DNA of 62,000 nucleotides from the NCBI GenBank assembly GCA_012295275.1, contig CM022671.1, forward strand, positions 27,057,822-27,119,821, in the 5' to 3' direction. Within the stretch, counting starts at the first letter, position 1. Each line of letters begins with the position of its first letter. The notes under the pieces are model-generated. The model ran no database searches and was not told the DNA's origin. It saw nothing but the letters and a program-made list of their open reading frames with translations. The DNA comes from Chrysomallon squamiferum. Taxonomy: Eukaryota > Mollusca > Gastropoda > Neomphalida > Peltospiridae. The position numbers and the translations under genes are program-made. Positions 23,728 to 37,769 of the stretch are shown here, piece by piece.

Positions 23728-25948
23728 TTCAAAATTCTTTAAAATTTTAAAATAAGAAAACAGAATAAATAACTGTTTAAAGACAATGAAATAGAAAATT
23801 TAAACTGTTTGGTTAGTGGCAAAAATTGTTACTGGTGTGTAAACTGTTTATAATTAGAATACAAAACAAGAAGAAAATCTGATGTTTATAAGGTTTTTTC
23901 AACAGGTATTTTTTGTTTTTATTTTTATATTTTCATAATGGATGCTTCAGTTTTATAATAGTTATAAACTGATATTAAATGAAATATTTAATCAAATATA
24001 TAATAAAATAATAAAATTAAATACTTTAAACTTAACACCACCACCCTCACAAAAAAAAAAAAAAAAAAAAAATAATAATAATAGTAATAATAATAATAAT
24101 AATTACAAATAAATAAATAAATAATAATAATAATTATAAACTGAAAAAGTGCCAAATATTATGCATTTTTAAATCTAATGATTTGATAATTGTTTATTAT
24201 TTATAAATGCAGACAAATGACAAGAACAAGCCATTAATAATTCCAAATAATTCTTATTTTCTTATAAAAACAAAAAATAGCTTTCAAAAATTGTTTAGCT
24301 TTACTGCACCATTACATGCTTATAATATTATGTTTGCATAATTATTTCTTATCAAATACAGATAAAAATAAATCTAAGAAAACCACCCAACTAATAATTC
24401 TAAAATATATAAAATGTATTTAACTATTTGTTTTTAACAATACAAATAAAATTCATATTTTCAAAAACTATACAATTTATTTAAAATAAAATTAAAAAAA
24501 AAAAAAAAAAAAGAAAACAGTTAAAGATGTAGGTTTTGCATATAAAAATATAATTAAAAAATAATAATTTTTTTATATTTCCTTTTAAGTGGGGTTTTTT
24601 TTTTTTTTTTTTCTCTCTGTTCACTGAAACTTTAATATGATTGTATCTTCCTGCTTACTTCAAATATACTGCATAAATGTTTATATAATACTGTAAATAA
24701 GATCACTGTAAACTCAACAACAGCAACAGACCAATCCCAGATTCCAAACAGCAACAGTTGTTTTTATATTTTTTAATTTTTTTGTCTACATAAATAACAT
24801 TTAAATAATGATACCAGCTATATTATTATTATTACATAATTTTTTTTTTTTCCTTTATAATCCAAACACAAAGAGATAAAAGAAGACAGTGTGAATAACA
24901 ACAGCCTGTGTAACATCTTTCTGTTATAAATAAATAAACAAAATAAAACTGAAATATTTATATTTAAAAAACAGTTCAACAGAAAGTGAAAATATTACAT
25001 CTCATTTAAAGTGTGAAAGGGTAAAAAGTGCAAAATATCCAATGTGTTTTTTAAAATATCAGAAATCATCTGAAAAGACTGAATTCCAGTGTATAATTTA
25101 TAATAGTAATAACTCCTGAAATTTATTTTTTCAATCTTGCTTCTAATTTCATAAAAATTAAGCAAATTATTCTCATTTCTTCACTAGTGATTTTCAAATT
25201 AATATAAATGATATTTTGAAATAAGTCTTGTAATTTAAATTAACAAAGTTAAACATTTTTCTTAACTGGTGTCTTGATTCCTATATCTTTATTATAAAAA
25301 CAAAATATTAATACAAATGTGATATTTAGTTTAATTTGTAAAGGGAGATCACTTGGTGTAAAACCACAAAAGATGTGGGAAAATTCTAAAAAAAATGAAT
25401 AATTTAAAAATTAATTAAGAAAATGCAACTTTAAATGATTATTCATGGTTAAATGAGAAGGTCATAATTATTAACAGTAAAAAAAATTTATCTCATAATT
25501 CTGAAAAACTATTTTGATCAAAATGTAAATTTATGACTACTAAATACATTTATTTATTTTATTTAAACACTATAAAAATTCTAAGATTAAAGATAAAAAC
25601 TAAAATATTCTGTTATTTTTTTAATCTTTTTTGTTTGTTTGTTTTGTTTGGATTTTTTTAATATTTTCTGTCAATGAGGTGAAACATTTAGGAAAATGGA
25701 ATGTTGGTTAATTAAAATAACTAACATAACATAACAGATGAATATTTGATATGTGTGATAACATTAAATTTAAGAATCTCAAATCTTGTTTAGTCCCACT
25801 CATCAAACAAAAAACAACAAGAAAGAAAGAAACCAAAAATAATAAAAATTTAAAAACTAAAAGATTTGTTAAAACAAAAACTAATAATAATAATTTGAAA
25901 AAAAAACACACAAAAAAAAAAAAAACAAATAAATGAATAAATAAATAC

Positions 25949-25995
<47 letters not shown>

Positions 25996-26480
25996 CAAAC
26001 AGAAATGATAATAACAATTTCGAAACTAAAACAAAACCTAAAATCTAAAAGGAAATGAAACATTAAAACAAAAGAATATTTAAAATGTTTTGGTTTACAA
26101 CAAAATTAACAGGTTAAAATTTGGGTCTGTTTCAGTATTTTAAACATCACTTACTTCATTTCAAAGCAAATAACAAAATTTCTACAATGACAGACTGCGA
26201 TTAAATATACATCTAAAAATGCAAAAAAATATTTAAATCTGTATATTTAATTTTGCATAAATATGTACTAAATGATTTTTTTAACAACAACATTATCTAA
26301 AAAATTCATTAACAATTATTCATATTCGTATTCAAAAAATCTAAACATAAAAATAATATGCATCTGAATAATAGTGGTTAAACTGCATATTGATATATCG
26401 ATAAAAATGTGCACACCTTAAAAACCTCATAAAATAAATAGATCTATCAACAGCACGTATTTCTGAATATTAATTGTTAT
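19500..26480. other. A+T-rich intergenic sequence, no gene seen
   Basis: No exon-like sequence on either strand. It contains AAT runs (21009-21055, 25948-25993), a (TA)n run (23693-23722) and A tracts (24052-24071, 24493-24511). Reading frames here are Lys/Asn-rich or Ile/Leu-rich translations of simple sequence. Confidence 0.6.
25948..25993 (+). repeat. (AAT)n microsatellite
   Basis: A pure AAT array of about 15 units. The opposite-strand poly-Ile frames are artefacts. Confidence 0.95.
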
Positions 26481-26483
26481 TGA

Positions 26484-26790
26484 CAACAGAACACCCTAAT
26501 AAGTTATGAGACAGTTTCTGCCAAACAAACATGCCACCATGACAGAACCACATGTTACCGAGACCAGAGATTTACGTCACTCACGATGCCATATGACAAT
26601 GTCAAGAGTCACATGTTTCTTGGACGAGATGTCGAGATATCGAGATATCTCACTTGAAAGCCCATTAAAAAAATCTTGCTGTCTGGTTAGTTAGTCCTAG
26701 CGAAGCACCCATTCATGTCATTATGCAGCTAGTTTTCTTTTTTCGGCTGCAAATATAAATAAGAAAGGACAAATCTTATAAGTCGAGATA
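26484..26790. other. GC-richer island, possible regulatory block or mobile-element relic
   Basis: About 300 bp of distinctly higher G+C in the middle of the 24-kb gap. It holds an ATG in a strong context (GCCACCATGA, 26536 region) opening about 51 codons, a CREB/ATF-type TTACGTCA (about 26571-26578), the perfect palindrome GAGATATCGAGATATCTC (26634-26651, less its unpaired centre) and a TATA-like ATATAAATA near 26754. The short peptide is not recognised. A promoter for a non-coding RNA, an enhancer and a transposon scrap are all possible. Confidence 0.3.
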
Positions 26791-29700
26791 ATTCTTCGTT
26801 TTATTCTGAACATTCTTATTTGACATAATTAGATATTTATCTGTATAAAATATATATATATATATGTATTAGTTTAAGCTAAGCAAATTATTAATGTAAA
26901 TTTAATACATGATAACTCTTAATTAAAGCTAAATTTTGGAATTTTTTAAAATATTTTTAATATTTTCAAATTAACAGTTTTAAAATAATAAAAAAAAAGT
27001 ATACACATGAATATAAATTATTATAAAGATAAATCTTTCATATAAAATACAATTAACATTTCTTAAGTTTAAAAAATAATCATTCTGTAGCAAATCATGG
27101 TTTGAGGAAATTATATTTTAATAATTAATTAATGAATTTTGCTGCATTGCAGGAGAAATTAGACAAGGTGAAGGAATGAATTATTTTTAAACATTCTTGT
27201 TAATACTTATTAATTTACTTATGTTCTTCCCTTTCAACTCAATTTCATTGTTTAGAAGATTCACTATTCTTTATAATTATTTATCATTTAGTAAAAAGTT
27301 CATACTAACAAGTAAATATTTGTTAACAAATTGTTATACATCCGACTTATACAATTTTTTTTTTTCTTTTTTTTTCTTAAAAATCTTTAATGTATTAAAT
27401 GTAAGCATTAAAATATTATTATTTGGCTTTCTTGGCAGGGTAGGGGTTTGTGCAAATCATGAGATTTCAAATATAAATGTTTACTAACATTTTAATTAAA
27501 TTTACTCATTTTTGTTATTTAATTTATTACTGGGTAATCGTAAATGGCTCTAAGAATTTTTAAAATGCCACTCTCAACTCTTGTAAAAAAATAAAAATAA
27601 AAATAATAGTAATAAATAAATTTATATGAATAAAATAATAATCCATACAAAATTATTTTTATTATGTGTTTTTTTGGTTTTTTTGTCTGAAACTTTTTAA
27701 ACTTTTTATTTAGTTAGTTTTTATTATTTACTTTGTCATCAATGACAACAAAAAATACATATATTCATATATATATGCATGTATCTTTTGTATATATTTT
27801 TTTGCTAGGAGACCTCTGTGGCAAGGAATTAAGTTTGGGCAGGCAAACAGCACTGTCTAACTAACTAGTGTGTGCAGTCTCTAAAATCTAGTGCACATGC
27901 ATCATAAACAGTAGAGGAACTTAATTAAAACTGTTTTCATCATTTCTGCACTCGTATGTACTAATCTACAAATCACACCACTTTAAAAATAACTGAAACA
28001 GATCCATAGTTCAACAAAATAAACATTTTTTACCCCATTCCCTGATAATTTTTCACATCTGAATAAAAGTAGCTAATGGCAATATAGGTGTATAAAATAC
28101 CTTATACTAACCCCAGTTAATTTTTTAGCAAACTCATTAAAAATTATTAATAATAATTTTCTTTTCAATATTTTATTCTTCATTAAAAAATACATATATA
28201 TATCTATATAAAAAATAAAAAATAAATGTATTTAGCATATGTAACAAATGAAAAAAATAACAATAATTATATAAAAATTGTTTTTTTAATTAGCAATATT
28301 ATACTTTTCATATAATTGTTTATTATTTATTTTTTTTATTTTTATTTTTTTATTTTTTTATAATTAAATTAAATTAAATCATTAGGAATATCATAATTAA
28401 TTTTTATAAAAAATCTTTGGAATAATAATTTTTAAAATTTTATTAATAAATTAAACAGCTTATCAAATTAAAAAGGATCATAATTAAATCAGTAACATTT
28501 TATAATTAATTACACATTGAAAAATGTTAAAAATAAAAATTTTAAGAACCAAAATTAAATAAAATAAAAAACAGTCATGTTAGTAAATTAAAAATAATAA
28601 TAAAAAAACAGTTTACTTAGCAATATTATAATTTGTTAAATCAAAAACAGATAATAATGAATTAACTTAAAGTCCCAGTTACTTAAATTAATTTTCAAAA
28701 AATTATAATTCATAATTAATTCACTTAGCACTAATAATCTATCATAGAGTTCATGATTATATAAAAAGAATTAAAAAAAAAATGTATTAAAATTAATATG
28801 TAATTTACCAATCAAATTATATCATCACTATTTAAATCATAAACCTGTTTAAGATTTTAAAGTAATTATTTGTGAATTTCAGATGTTTTGTGAAGAAGGG
28901 GGTCAGGGAAGAGATTTGATGGAAAGCATGTCTGAGCTGAATAGGATTTCACACAGTCTTAAATAAATGGCACCACTTACAGAACAGAAGCAAAATTAAA
29001 ATTCAACTTTTTCCCAAGCTAACAAATATCTCCCATTTTCATTCCAGGTATGTTAGCAATCACAAAATTATGCCTGTGATTATTTCTCTTATAAATGAAT
29101 TCAGTCATTTCAGATATTTTCTTCATTTGGCTTGTATCAATTTTTAATCCAGCATAAAAAATTAAAATTTGTTTCTGAACATAAAATATTATGTGCAGAA
29201 TTTTTAAATGTTTGTTAATTTATTTAGTAATCAATTTTAAAACTGCTTATAAATAAAGACATATTTCTGAATAGAATTAATGCATAAATTTAACTTTTAA
29301 ATTTTCATTTTCTGTTTCTTGAGTAACACAATTAATATGCATATTTTTAATATTAAAGATTATTAGTTTTTAATAATTTTTCATTAGTAAATATTATATA
29401 AAAATAAATTGAAAGTAACTGAATGGAACTTAAAAGAAACTGAAACAGTTTAAATAATATACTATGCTTGACAATAAAAATACTCCTGAATGAAAAAACA
29501 CATACATATACATATATATATATATAAAACAATAATCTCCAACTGTCAACAAAATATTAATAATGATGATACATATCTGATTCACTATGAATGAAATAAT
29601 GTTTATTAATACCAAATTCAGTAAAAGTTTTCTTAATACTGAACTTATTAAACTGACATGATTATATAATAAGTAACAAATAAATCTGACATATTTCAAA

Positions 29701-31044
29701 CATTCTTAATACAACAATTACAATCCAGAATCATTTTGCACCACAAACTTTCAAAGGCAAAGAGAAAAAAATGAACTGCCACCATTTTGCATATATCCAC
29801 CAAGAGAAACTTCAGTCTCCAAAGAAATAAATTATATATTAAATAGGTATATTTTCTGAGAAAAAAATTGTAAAGCTTTTGTTTCATAACATCCACTGAG
29901 ATAACATTATTTTGTCCAAACAGTCAACTGATTGTTATAAGTCAAATATTAAATATACTGCAGTCACAAGTCTGCTAGAATAATCAATCAAGATGATTCT
30001 ATCCCACTGATGAAAGTGCTTCAAAATTGTGCTATCACAAAAGTGAACTATTCTGTAGAGCAATAGCTGATATGGTTGGAAGTACAACAGAAGAAGAATG
30101 GCCGTGAGTTGATTTCAGTGGAGAGCTTCACAGTCTAAAAGAAATAAAGATACAATGTAAAAATCTTAAACCTCGTTTCATTTACCACTAGCTTCTTTAA
30201 GAATGTTCTTCCTTCATCCACCGTTTTTATTATTTAATTGGTTTTTAATACTGATCTATTTATTTATACATTTTATTATTATTTATTTGGGGAAGGAGTT
30301 TTTTTTTTTTTTTTCAGAGGTTGTTTGTCAACACAGAGGAATATGTTAATAGCTGTCAAAATCCCCACCAATTTATTTTAAAAAAACAATTAAAAAAAAA
30401 ATAATAATTAAGGATTTTAAAAATTATGCTGGATATGTAAATCATTTTTAAATCAAACTGTGCTTCACAAAATGTTAGTTGTTAATGATAACATAACTGC
30501 TCCTGCATGGCCATGCTAATAATGAAATTGTCAGTAACTGTGTTCTTCCACCAACAAATGCAAAATAATATTAGCTGAAACAGCATTTTATAAGAATGCA
30601 TATATTTAACTGAAATAGACTATGAACTAATTCATCACTATTCTACTGAAAACTGTTATAAATGTCATCAGATATTATGACAGACAGATTCTAGAAATTA
30701 TTAATAATCACTGAAAATATGAAAAACTAAATTATTCAAAATTAATCAAATGAAATAATAACTATAAAAATAATAATAAGAAGATTAATAAACTAGTGTC
30801 TCTTGAAAAATAATTACTTTTAGATCTGTAAAGATTGCCAGAATAAAATTAAATATATTGTTCATTGGTTAAACAAAAATTAAAATTAAAGCAATTTATG
30901 AAAATAAAAAATTAAGATAATAAAATATAAAAATCAAAAAAATTATTTAGATTTGAAAAGATAGTTATTCATTTTGTTCATATAATCTGAATGAATAACT
31001 AAATGTGCATAATTAAGAAAGCACATACATTCAGCATTCAGCTT

Positions 31045-31049
<5 letters not shown>

Positions 31050-31089
<40 letters not shown>
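31050..31089 (+). repeat. (TG)n microsatellite
   Basis: About 18 TG units ending in GCGCGC. Confidence 0.95.
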
Positions 31090-31093
<4 letters not shown>

Positions 31094-33416
31094 TTATGTA
31101 CGACTATCTGCTTATCTAAATGTTTGTTACTTTGTATTTTAACAAAATCTTGTTTATACAATATATTCCCTTCCCAATAATAAAATACAAAATTGTTATG
31201 CAAAGAAATGAATAAATAAAATTTTAAAAATAATAAAAATGAACTGAGGATTAGTATATGGTTAGCAAACTGAACATAATGGTTTTTTCTAGAAACAAAT
31301 ACGCAACTCACCACAGAGATTACTAATATCTATAGAGGAAAAAAAAAAAAAATAAGAAAACAATCTTAATCTACTGAATACTGTACAGTATTTCTAGATA
31401 CTAAATATTTTAAAACTTGTTAATTAAATATGAAGAAAAAAAAAAAAATAAAATAAAATAGATATAAATATAAACTTCATTTTTTTTTAATAATAAATAA
31501 ATAAATATATAAACAAATAAATAAATAAAAATAAAATACATAAAATGTAATAATAATAATAATAATATAATATTAATAATAATAATAATAATTTTAAGAA
31601 TATAAAAAACCCCCTCAATTTTTGATCTCAAGGTTTTTCAAGACACTGTATCTCTAAAAAATGTACAGGAGTATTTGTGTGTAAGTGCATGCATGCATTA
31701 GTATGTGTGTTAAGGCTTATATAAGCTCATTTCAAAATAATTACTTGCATATTCTGCCATGCTCTCATTAACAACATTCCACAAATAAATGAAAAAATAA
31801 TAAAAAAAGAAAAGATTCTTTAGCATGCTATTTAGTTATGATTAGCTGATGAATGCACTAAAACTGTTCTGAAATATTTTTTATTTTTTTTTTTTTTTTT
31901 TTATTTCACAACATGTGGCTTAGTACAACATGCAGTGCATATCAAGTTACCATGATTCCTAATAAAGCAAGAACCAAAAATTTCTAAGGAGGGATCTGAA
32001 TGCACAGGATGATCAGGAAGTTTCATGTGTTAATAACATAGGAATGACAGTTATAAAATAGTTATTAAAAACAAAATAGAAAAACAATGAAAGTTAAAAA
32101 AAGAAAAAAATTGTTTTAATATAATATAAATTTATCAATAAAGTAATAACTTAAATAATATCATATTCAAAAGTTGTTTAAAAATAATTATGATAAATAA
32201 ATAATGAAATAAAATTAATTATAAATAAATAACAATATAATTTATAAAGTTTGTTTCTATCTAAAACTGGGGTTACTTTAAAGCAAAATTTTGAAATAAT
32301 ATATCTTGACATATTTTTTTTTGCTTGTGATTCTGAATGAAATTTCCATCAAAGAGTCAATGCAAAACAGACAAAACTCCATAAATTTGTCGATTTAAAA
32401 TTAACATTATTTTATGTCAGCATATTATTGACAAAATATACATTACCAACTTTACTGTCACTTTTATCAAGAATAATCCAAGAAAATAAAAAACACAAAA
32501 AATCTTTTTTTACAGACAACTGAATACAAGAACATTTTCAACCTAAAATTCCTAAACCTAATATTCTTTTGGTTAAACAACACCAACATTTACACATCTT
32601 AATTTATGTAACTAACAAAAGTAGAAAGGAACAACAGGTCCTCCATTATGAAATATAATACTAGCAGGTTTCTGTCACTTAATATTATAGATCTGTTTTA
32701 GTCAACTGAAGATAGAACAATTAAAATTTTATACATGAATTACAGATGAATACCACAAAATCTACCTTTAATGTTTGGTAGAAATGCTTTTTTTCAATAA
32801 TAATATCATTAAATCTATCTTGAAATGTTTTTATTTTGAAAGTAATCAATCTGTAACTAATTAAATGGAATAACATACAGATAATAATTTGTAAGATGTA
32901 TTAAAATGAGTAGACCCAGATATTTAAACAATTTATATAAACAAAAATCCAAATCAATAAATTTTATTAATTAAAAATATTATAATAGGACAGAAATTAT
33001 ATTTTTAAAGTAGAAAACAAACCAATTATTAATCCATTAGAAATAACTAACTTTAGCAGAAACATCAAAAAAACATCTAATACAAGTTATAAAATTAATA
33101 TTTGTTAAACTGTAGAAAAAAAGGTATCAGCTTGATCAAAACTGTTAAGAAACAGTGCTTTGCGGTAAAAGACAGATGTAATTAACAAATATTGTAAAAT
33201 CATTTTATTTTACACAGAAAATAAATAAAAAATACACTAATCAGCTGTTTTTTGAGGTTATTTAAGTAATGAATTCAACACATTTAACAAAGAGCTCTGG
33301 TCTGAATGGGAAAACGCTCAGAAATAAGATTTAAAGCTGCAACCAATACTGCCTCAGTCCAAATGAATAACAACAAATTACACTTTAGTTGGGTTAATTA
33401 ATTATGAGTCTTTCTA

Positions 33417-33452
33417 GAAACAGAAACTGGAAACTGAAACTGAAACTGAAGC
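33417..33452 (+). repeat. Tandem GAAACT hexamers (ISRE-like)
   Basis: Successive GAAACA, GAAACT, GGAAACT, GAAACT, GAAACT and GAAGC units. The spacing GAAANNGAAANN equals the consensus bound by interferon regulatory factors, but a hexamer microsatellite would look the same. Confidence 0.6.
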
Positions 33453-34576
33453 AATATTATTACAGTGATATATTATTGTTATTATTATATGAATGTGATA
33501 ATAATGTTTTGTAAATCTTGATGACTTAATGTTAAATGATAATAAATGATAACGGCATAACAGAACAACCTCATTATACGATACAAAAGCAGTAGTGCAT
33601 GTTAAATCATTTTACCTATTATAAATGTATCATAAAACTATCATAATTTAGCATTTTATTATTACAGTGATTAAACTGTATACACTAAATTATATTTTAT
33701 ATGTAATTGACTTATATTTATAACAGCTAGAATATATGAAGAAATAAGCAATAAAATAAACAATAAAACAAGTATTCTTCTTCCTTTGCCAAAAAAAAAA
33801 AAAAAAAAAAAAGGGGAATCAAAACAGTGTAATTATTGTGAGCAGTAAGGGATTAAACATCTCAATTTACTTTTTCACATTTTTTTGTCAAAAGCAACTG
33901 AAGTGCAAGACAAATGTGTAATTCCAGTTGATTTTTGAAAATAATGTAACATTAAGAAAGATTTAAAAAGAATTACGACAGAAAGAAGCACATAGGAAAC
34001 AATACAACATTAAACAAAAATGGATTTTCTTTTTCCAGTATTGTATATAATTTGATTACTTGAATTTAATAAATCTTTTTTTTTTTTTAAATTGCTTAAT
34101 TTATAAATGTTTTTTTTTTTTTTTAGTATTAACTAATAAATTATGTTTTTTTAAATTATATAATATCATCTTAATTAAATAAAAGAAAAAGTCTAATTCA
34201 ATTTTATTTTTCATATAAACATCTTTATTAAATAATATTTCAAAAGCATTTTATAATTTGGTTATATAAATATTTGTCTAAATGTTAGGCATGTCTTCAA
34301 ATATTCAGTAAATACCAAGTGACATGAATTAAGAAAGAAATCAACAAAATTAAAGATCTGGTCTTAATTTGATGAATAAATCTTTAAAATCTAATATTTA
34401 TAATTTATTACATAAATTTGAAAGAAAAGCTATAATTCAAAATATTTATGTACAGATTACGAAAAAAAGGTTTCATGCATAACAAATAAATAAATAAATA
34501 AATACAGTCAATCATGCAGAAATATAATATAAAACCAATGATAATTAGTTAATTAATTAAAAAATATATATAAACC

Positions 34577-34612
<36 letters not shown>

Positions 34613-35399
34613 TAATAATAAATAATTAAACAAATAAAGAAAATAAAAAAATAATAAAACTTCAATATGGGATATACACATGTAGAAATACGGAACAAAA
34701 ATAAATAAATAAAAGAAAGAACTCAAAAGAAAGTGCTTCTATATTTGATACAAATGTGGAGATTTCCACTATCTGAAAGTGAAGTGCCACTACATGGTGC
34801 ACTATCACAGCAAGTTTCAGGTGCAGTTCATTACTTTACAACCACAGGTAACAAATACACTAACCATTATCTACACCACAGATCAGTTTCAACATTAAAA
34901 CTAAGTATTCAATGTATATTTAAAAAAATAATAAGCCATCCATACATCAGCTTTAGCATTAAAAGTATATTTTCTATGTATATTTTTAAAAACGAAAATA
35001 AATTGTAATAAATAATAATAATAATTGTGCTGGATTTCTCTCTGTAATTTGAACCATAACTGAAAGTCAGAGGAAACTAAATTCTACACTAACAGACTGA
35101 CCTAAAATAAGCACCGATTTATCAAGATTTGTGAATAAATGTGATGTAATAAAAATAATAATAATAATAAATAATTAAATAAATATATAAAATAAATAAT
35201 AAAATAAATATATAAAATAAATTTTAAAAAAACCCCAAAATCCTGCATAATATATCTTATGTCATTGTTACTGAAAGTTAAGCCCACCTGTAACATAAAT
35301 ATTTCTAATAATGATTTCTTCAGAAAGGATTTTGCTTCAGACATTAAAAAAAATAATAACAATAAATAAATATATAAATAAATAAAAATTAAATTAAAT

Positions 35400-35450
35400 A
35401 ATTAAATAAATAAATAAATAAACAAATAAATAAATAAATAAGTTAGTAAG

Positions 35451-35481
<31 letters not shown>

Positions 35482-35482
35482 A
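35400..35482 (+). repeat. (AAAT)n array
   Basis: A tetranucleotide AAAT array with a few interruptions (AAAC, AGTT). Confidence 0.9.
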
Positions 35483-37661
35483 GAACTGTGTTAGGAAAAC
35501 AAAAGCATTAAGTCCAAGAATCACTAAAATAATTTTCTAAAAATTAACCAGAAGAACATTTTGAGCAAATTTATCACTTTGTAGATTCTGGTAATCTAGA
35601 AAATATTCTACTTGAATTATGCTTCCAATTGCAATGAAAATAAATTTCATCAATATATTCTGTTTCCTCCATTATTAGTAAAACACCAGTCATTTTATCT
35701 ATAAATATCAATTTTCCTGTAAGAGCAATGTAAAGCATTAAATATTAAAAAAAAAAAAACACCTTTACATCAACACTTAATACTACCTCAACTATCTTAC
35801 GAGAAAAAAAACAAGAAAAGAAACATTATATGGATATGAAAACTATAAGGATTATATAAATATCTGAGAAGAAAAAAAAGCCTTGTGAAACAGTGTATGC
35901 TGACATGACCAATTTTTTTACCTACAATATGAAAATGACTAGTGTGTCATGAAAAGATTTGTAGATTTAAAATCACATCATCAAAACATTTGAAATATCT
36001 AATTTCCTTACTAAACGAAATTTAAACAAAATACTTATGTTTTTCCATAATTACTTTGTAAAGAAGACCATATTAACAAAGAGAATAAATAATATTTTGA
36101 AATAAATTGTATTTTCAGGAACTCATTAGAATATTATTTTTTCATATATATATATATATATATAATTGCTACATTCTGTCAGTTAATGACCATAAACTAT
36201 GTCACAATGGATGATTTTACAAAATTTTAGGATTTTTTTTTTACCTGTTTTATTTTAGTTATTATTATTTATTTACTTATTTACTTATTTATTTATTTAT
36301 TATTATTATTAAGAAAAAAAAAAAAAAACCCAAAACCCCAAGAGGATATTTAAATAACTTTATTTGAATTACCTGAAATTCTATACTGATTTCTAATTTT
36401 TTCATTTCATAACAAATAATCTGTTTTGTAGTGCAAAAAAAAAATAATAATTTAACAATAAAAAATAATTAAAAAGTATGTATCTTGTTTTGTCTCTTAA
36501 AAATAAAAAATAAATTGGTCAATTTCATTTAATAAAATAAATAAATGAAATAAAAAAGATATAAAATACTCCTTAACTGCTGCCAATGACAAAATCACAA
36601 AAGACAATTAATACCAAAGTATTATGCTAAAAGCCCATATTTTCTGTTAAAAATATTTTAAATGGGACTAAAAAATAAATAAATAAATAAAAATAAATAG
36701 ATGTTTAAATATCACTTCAGTTTTGAAACTTGCAATATGTTTTATTTTGTTTCTTTTATTCTTTATATGTGTTATTGTTTTTTGTTGTAAAATTTAAGAT
36801 TATAATCTATAACATTATAAAAATAAATTCCTAACTTAAAGTTGTAAAAATATTTGAAAATGGATTTCAGTTACTTTCCAATAGCTTTTTGAAAACAAAA
36901 TAAAAAATTTTAAAATTTTCTTTATTATTTTGATTAAGAGTATTAAAGTTACTGGGGTTTCTGGGGGTTTTTTCAATTGTTTCCAGTAATTTTTATATGC
37001 AAAATACATTAACTTCCCACTTTTAAACTTGAATATTAATATTTGATTGTGTTCTGTAGTTAAAGAAAATAAGAATCTTAATATTAAATGTTTAATTCTG
37101 CAATATTTTACTTTTACGATTTCACTTTTAATACAGAAACAAAATACATGAAATCATTTTAAATCATTATCAGTCACATAGTTACTTTGTTGGAATATTG
37201 TGTCAGCTATTTTAAACAAAAATATTCAGCAACAGGGGGAACAATTTTTGAAAGTTTTTAACCTTTTCAAATAAGTAATTGAAATAATTATAAAGGTTCT
37301 GCAAATATTTGTGACCACAATGAAAATTTAAATTAAAAACCCTATGCTTTTGGAAAGGATACATTATAAATGTGTATTTTCAAACCAAGGAAATTATTTT
37401 TGAAATTTTAGGAAGCACATAAAAAAAGCAATTGTAAAATACAGCAAGGTTATTTGGTTTAACTGGTGTAAGGCACTTGTACAGGAGTTTGATGAGTTCA
37501 CACACAAAAAGAAAAAACTGAAGCACATTTAATAAATTTTATATAAATTACAGTTGTAATGAAATCTTTCCATGAATTTATTGACTCATAATTTAGTATG
37601 TAACATATAAAAATATTTTCCTATTAAAAAAAAAAAAGAATAAATTAATAAATTAATAAAT

Positions 37662-37705
37662 AAATAAATAAATAATAATATTAATGATAATAATGATAAT
37701 AATAA

Positions 37706-37768
<63 letters not shown>
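37662..37768 (+). repeat. AAAT then AAT microsatellite
   Basis: A short AAAT run followed by an AAT array, of which the last part (37705-37768) is pure. Confidence 0.95.

Positions 37769-37769
<1 letters not shown>

Noticed and set aside
25708-26063. Overlapping poly-Ile and poly-Leu frames
   Set aside because: They are translations of an (AAT)n array.
31050-31089. Possible CRISPR-like or regularly spaced array
   Set aside because: It and the other periodic tracts are microsatellites without unique spacers; the genome is eukaryotic.
34733-35008. 91-codon plus-strand frame
   Set aside because: The first 35 residues look ordinary and end at a GTAACA, but there is no acceptor-bounded family match and no neighbouring exon; it lies in the likely S6K 3' UTR side.
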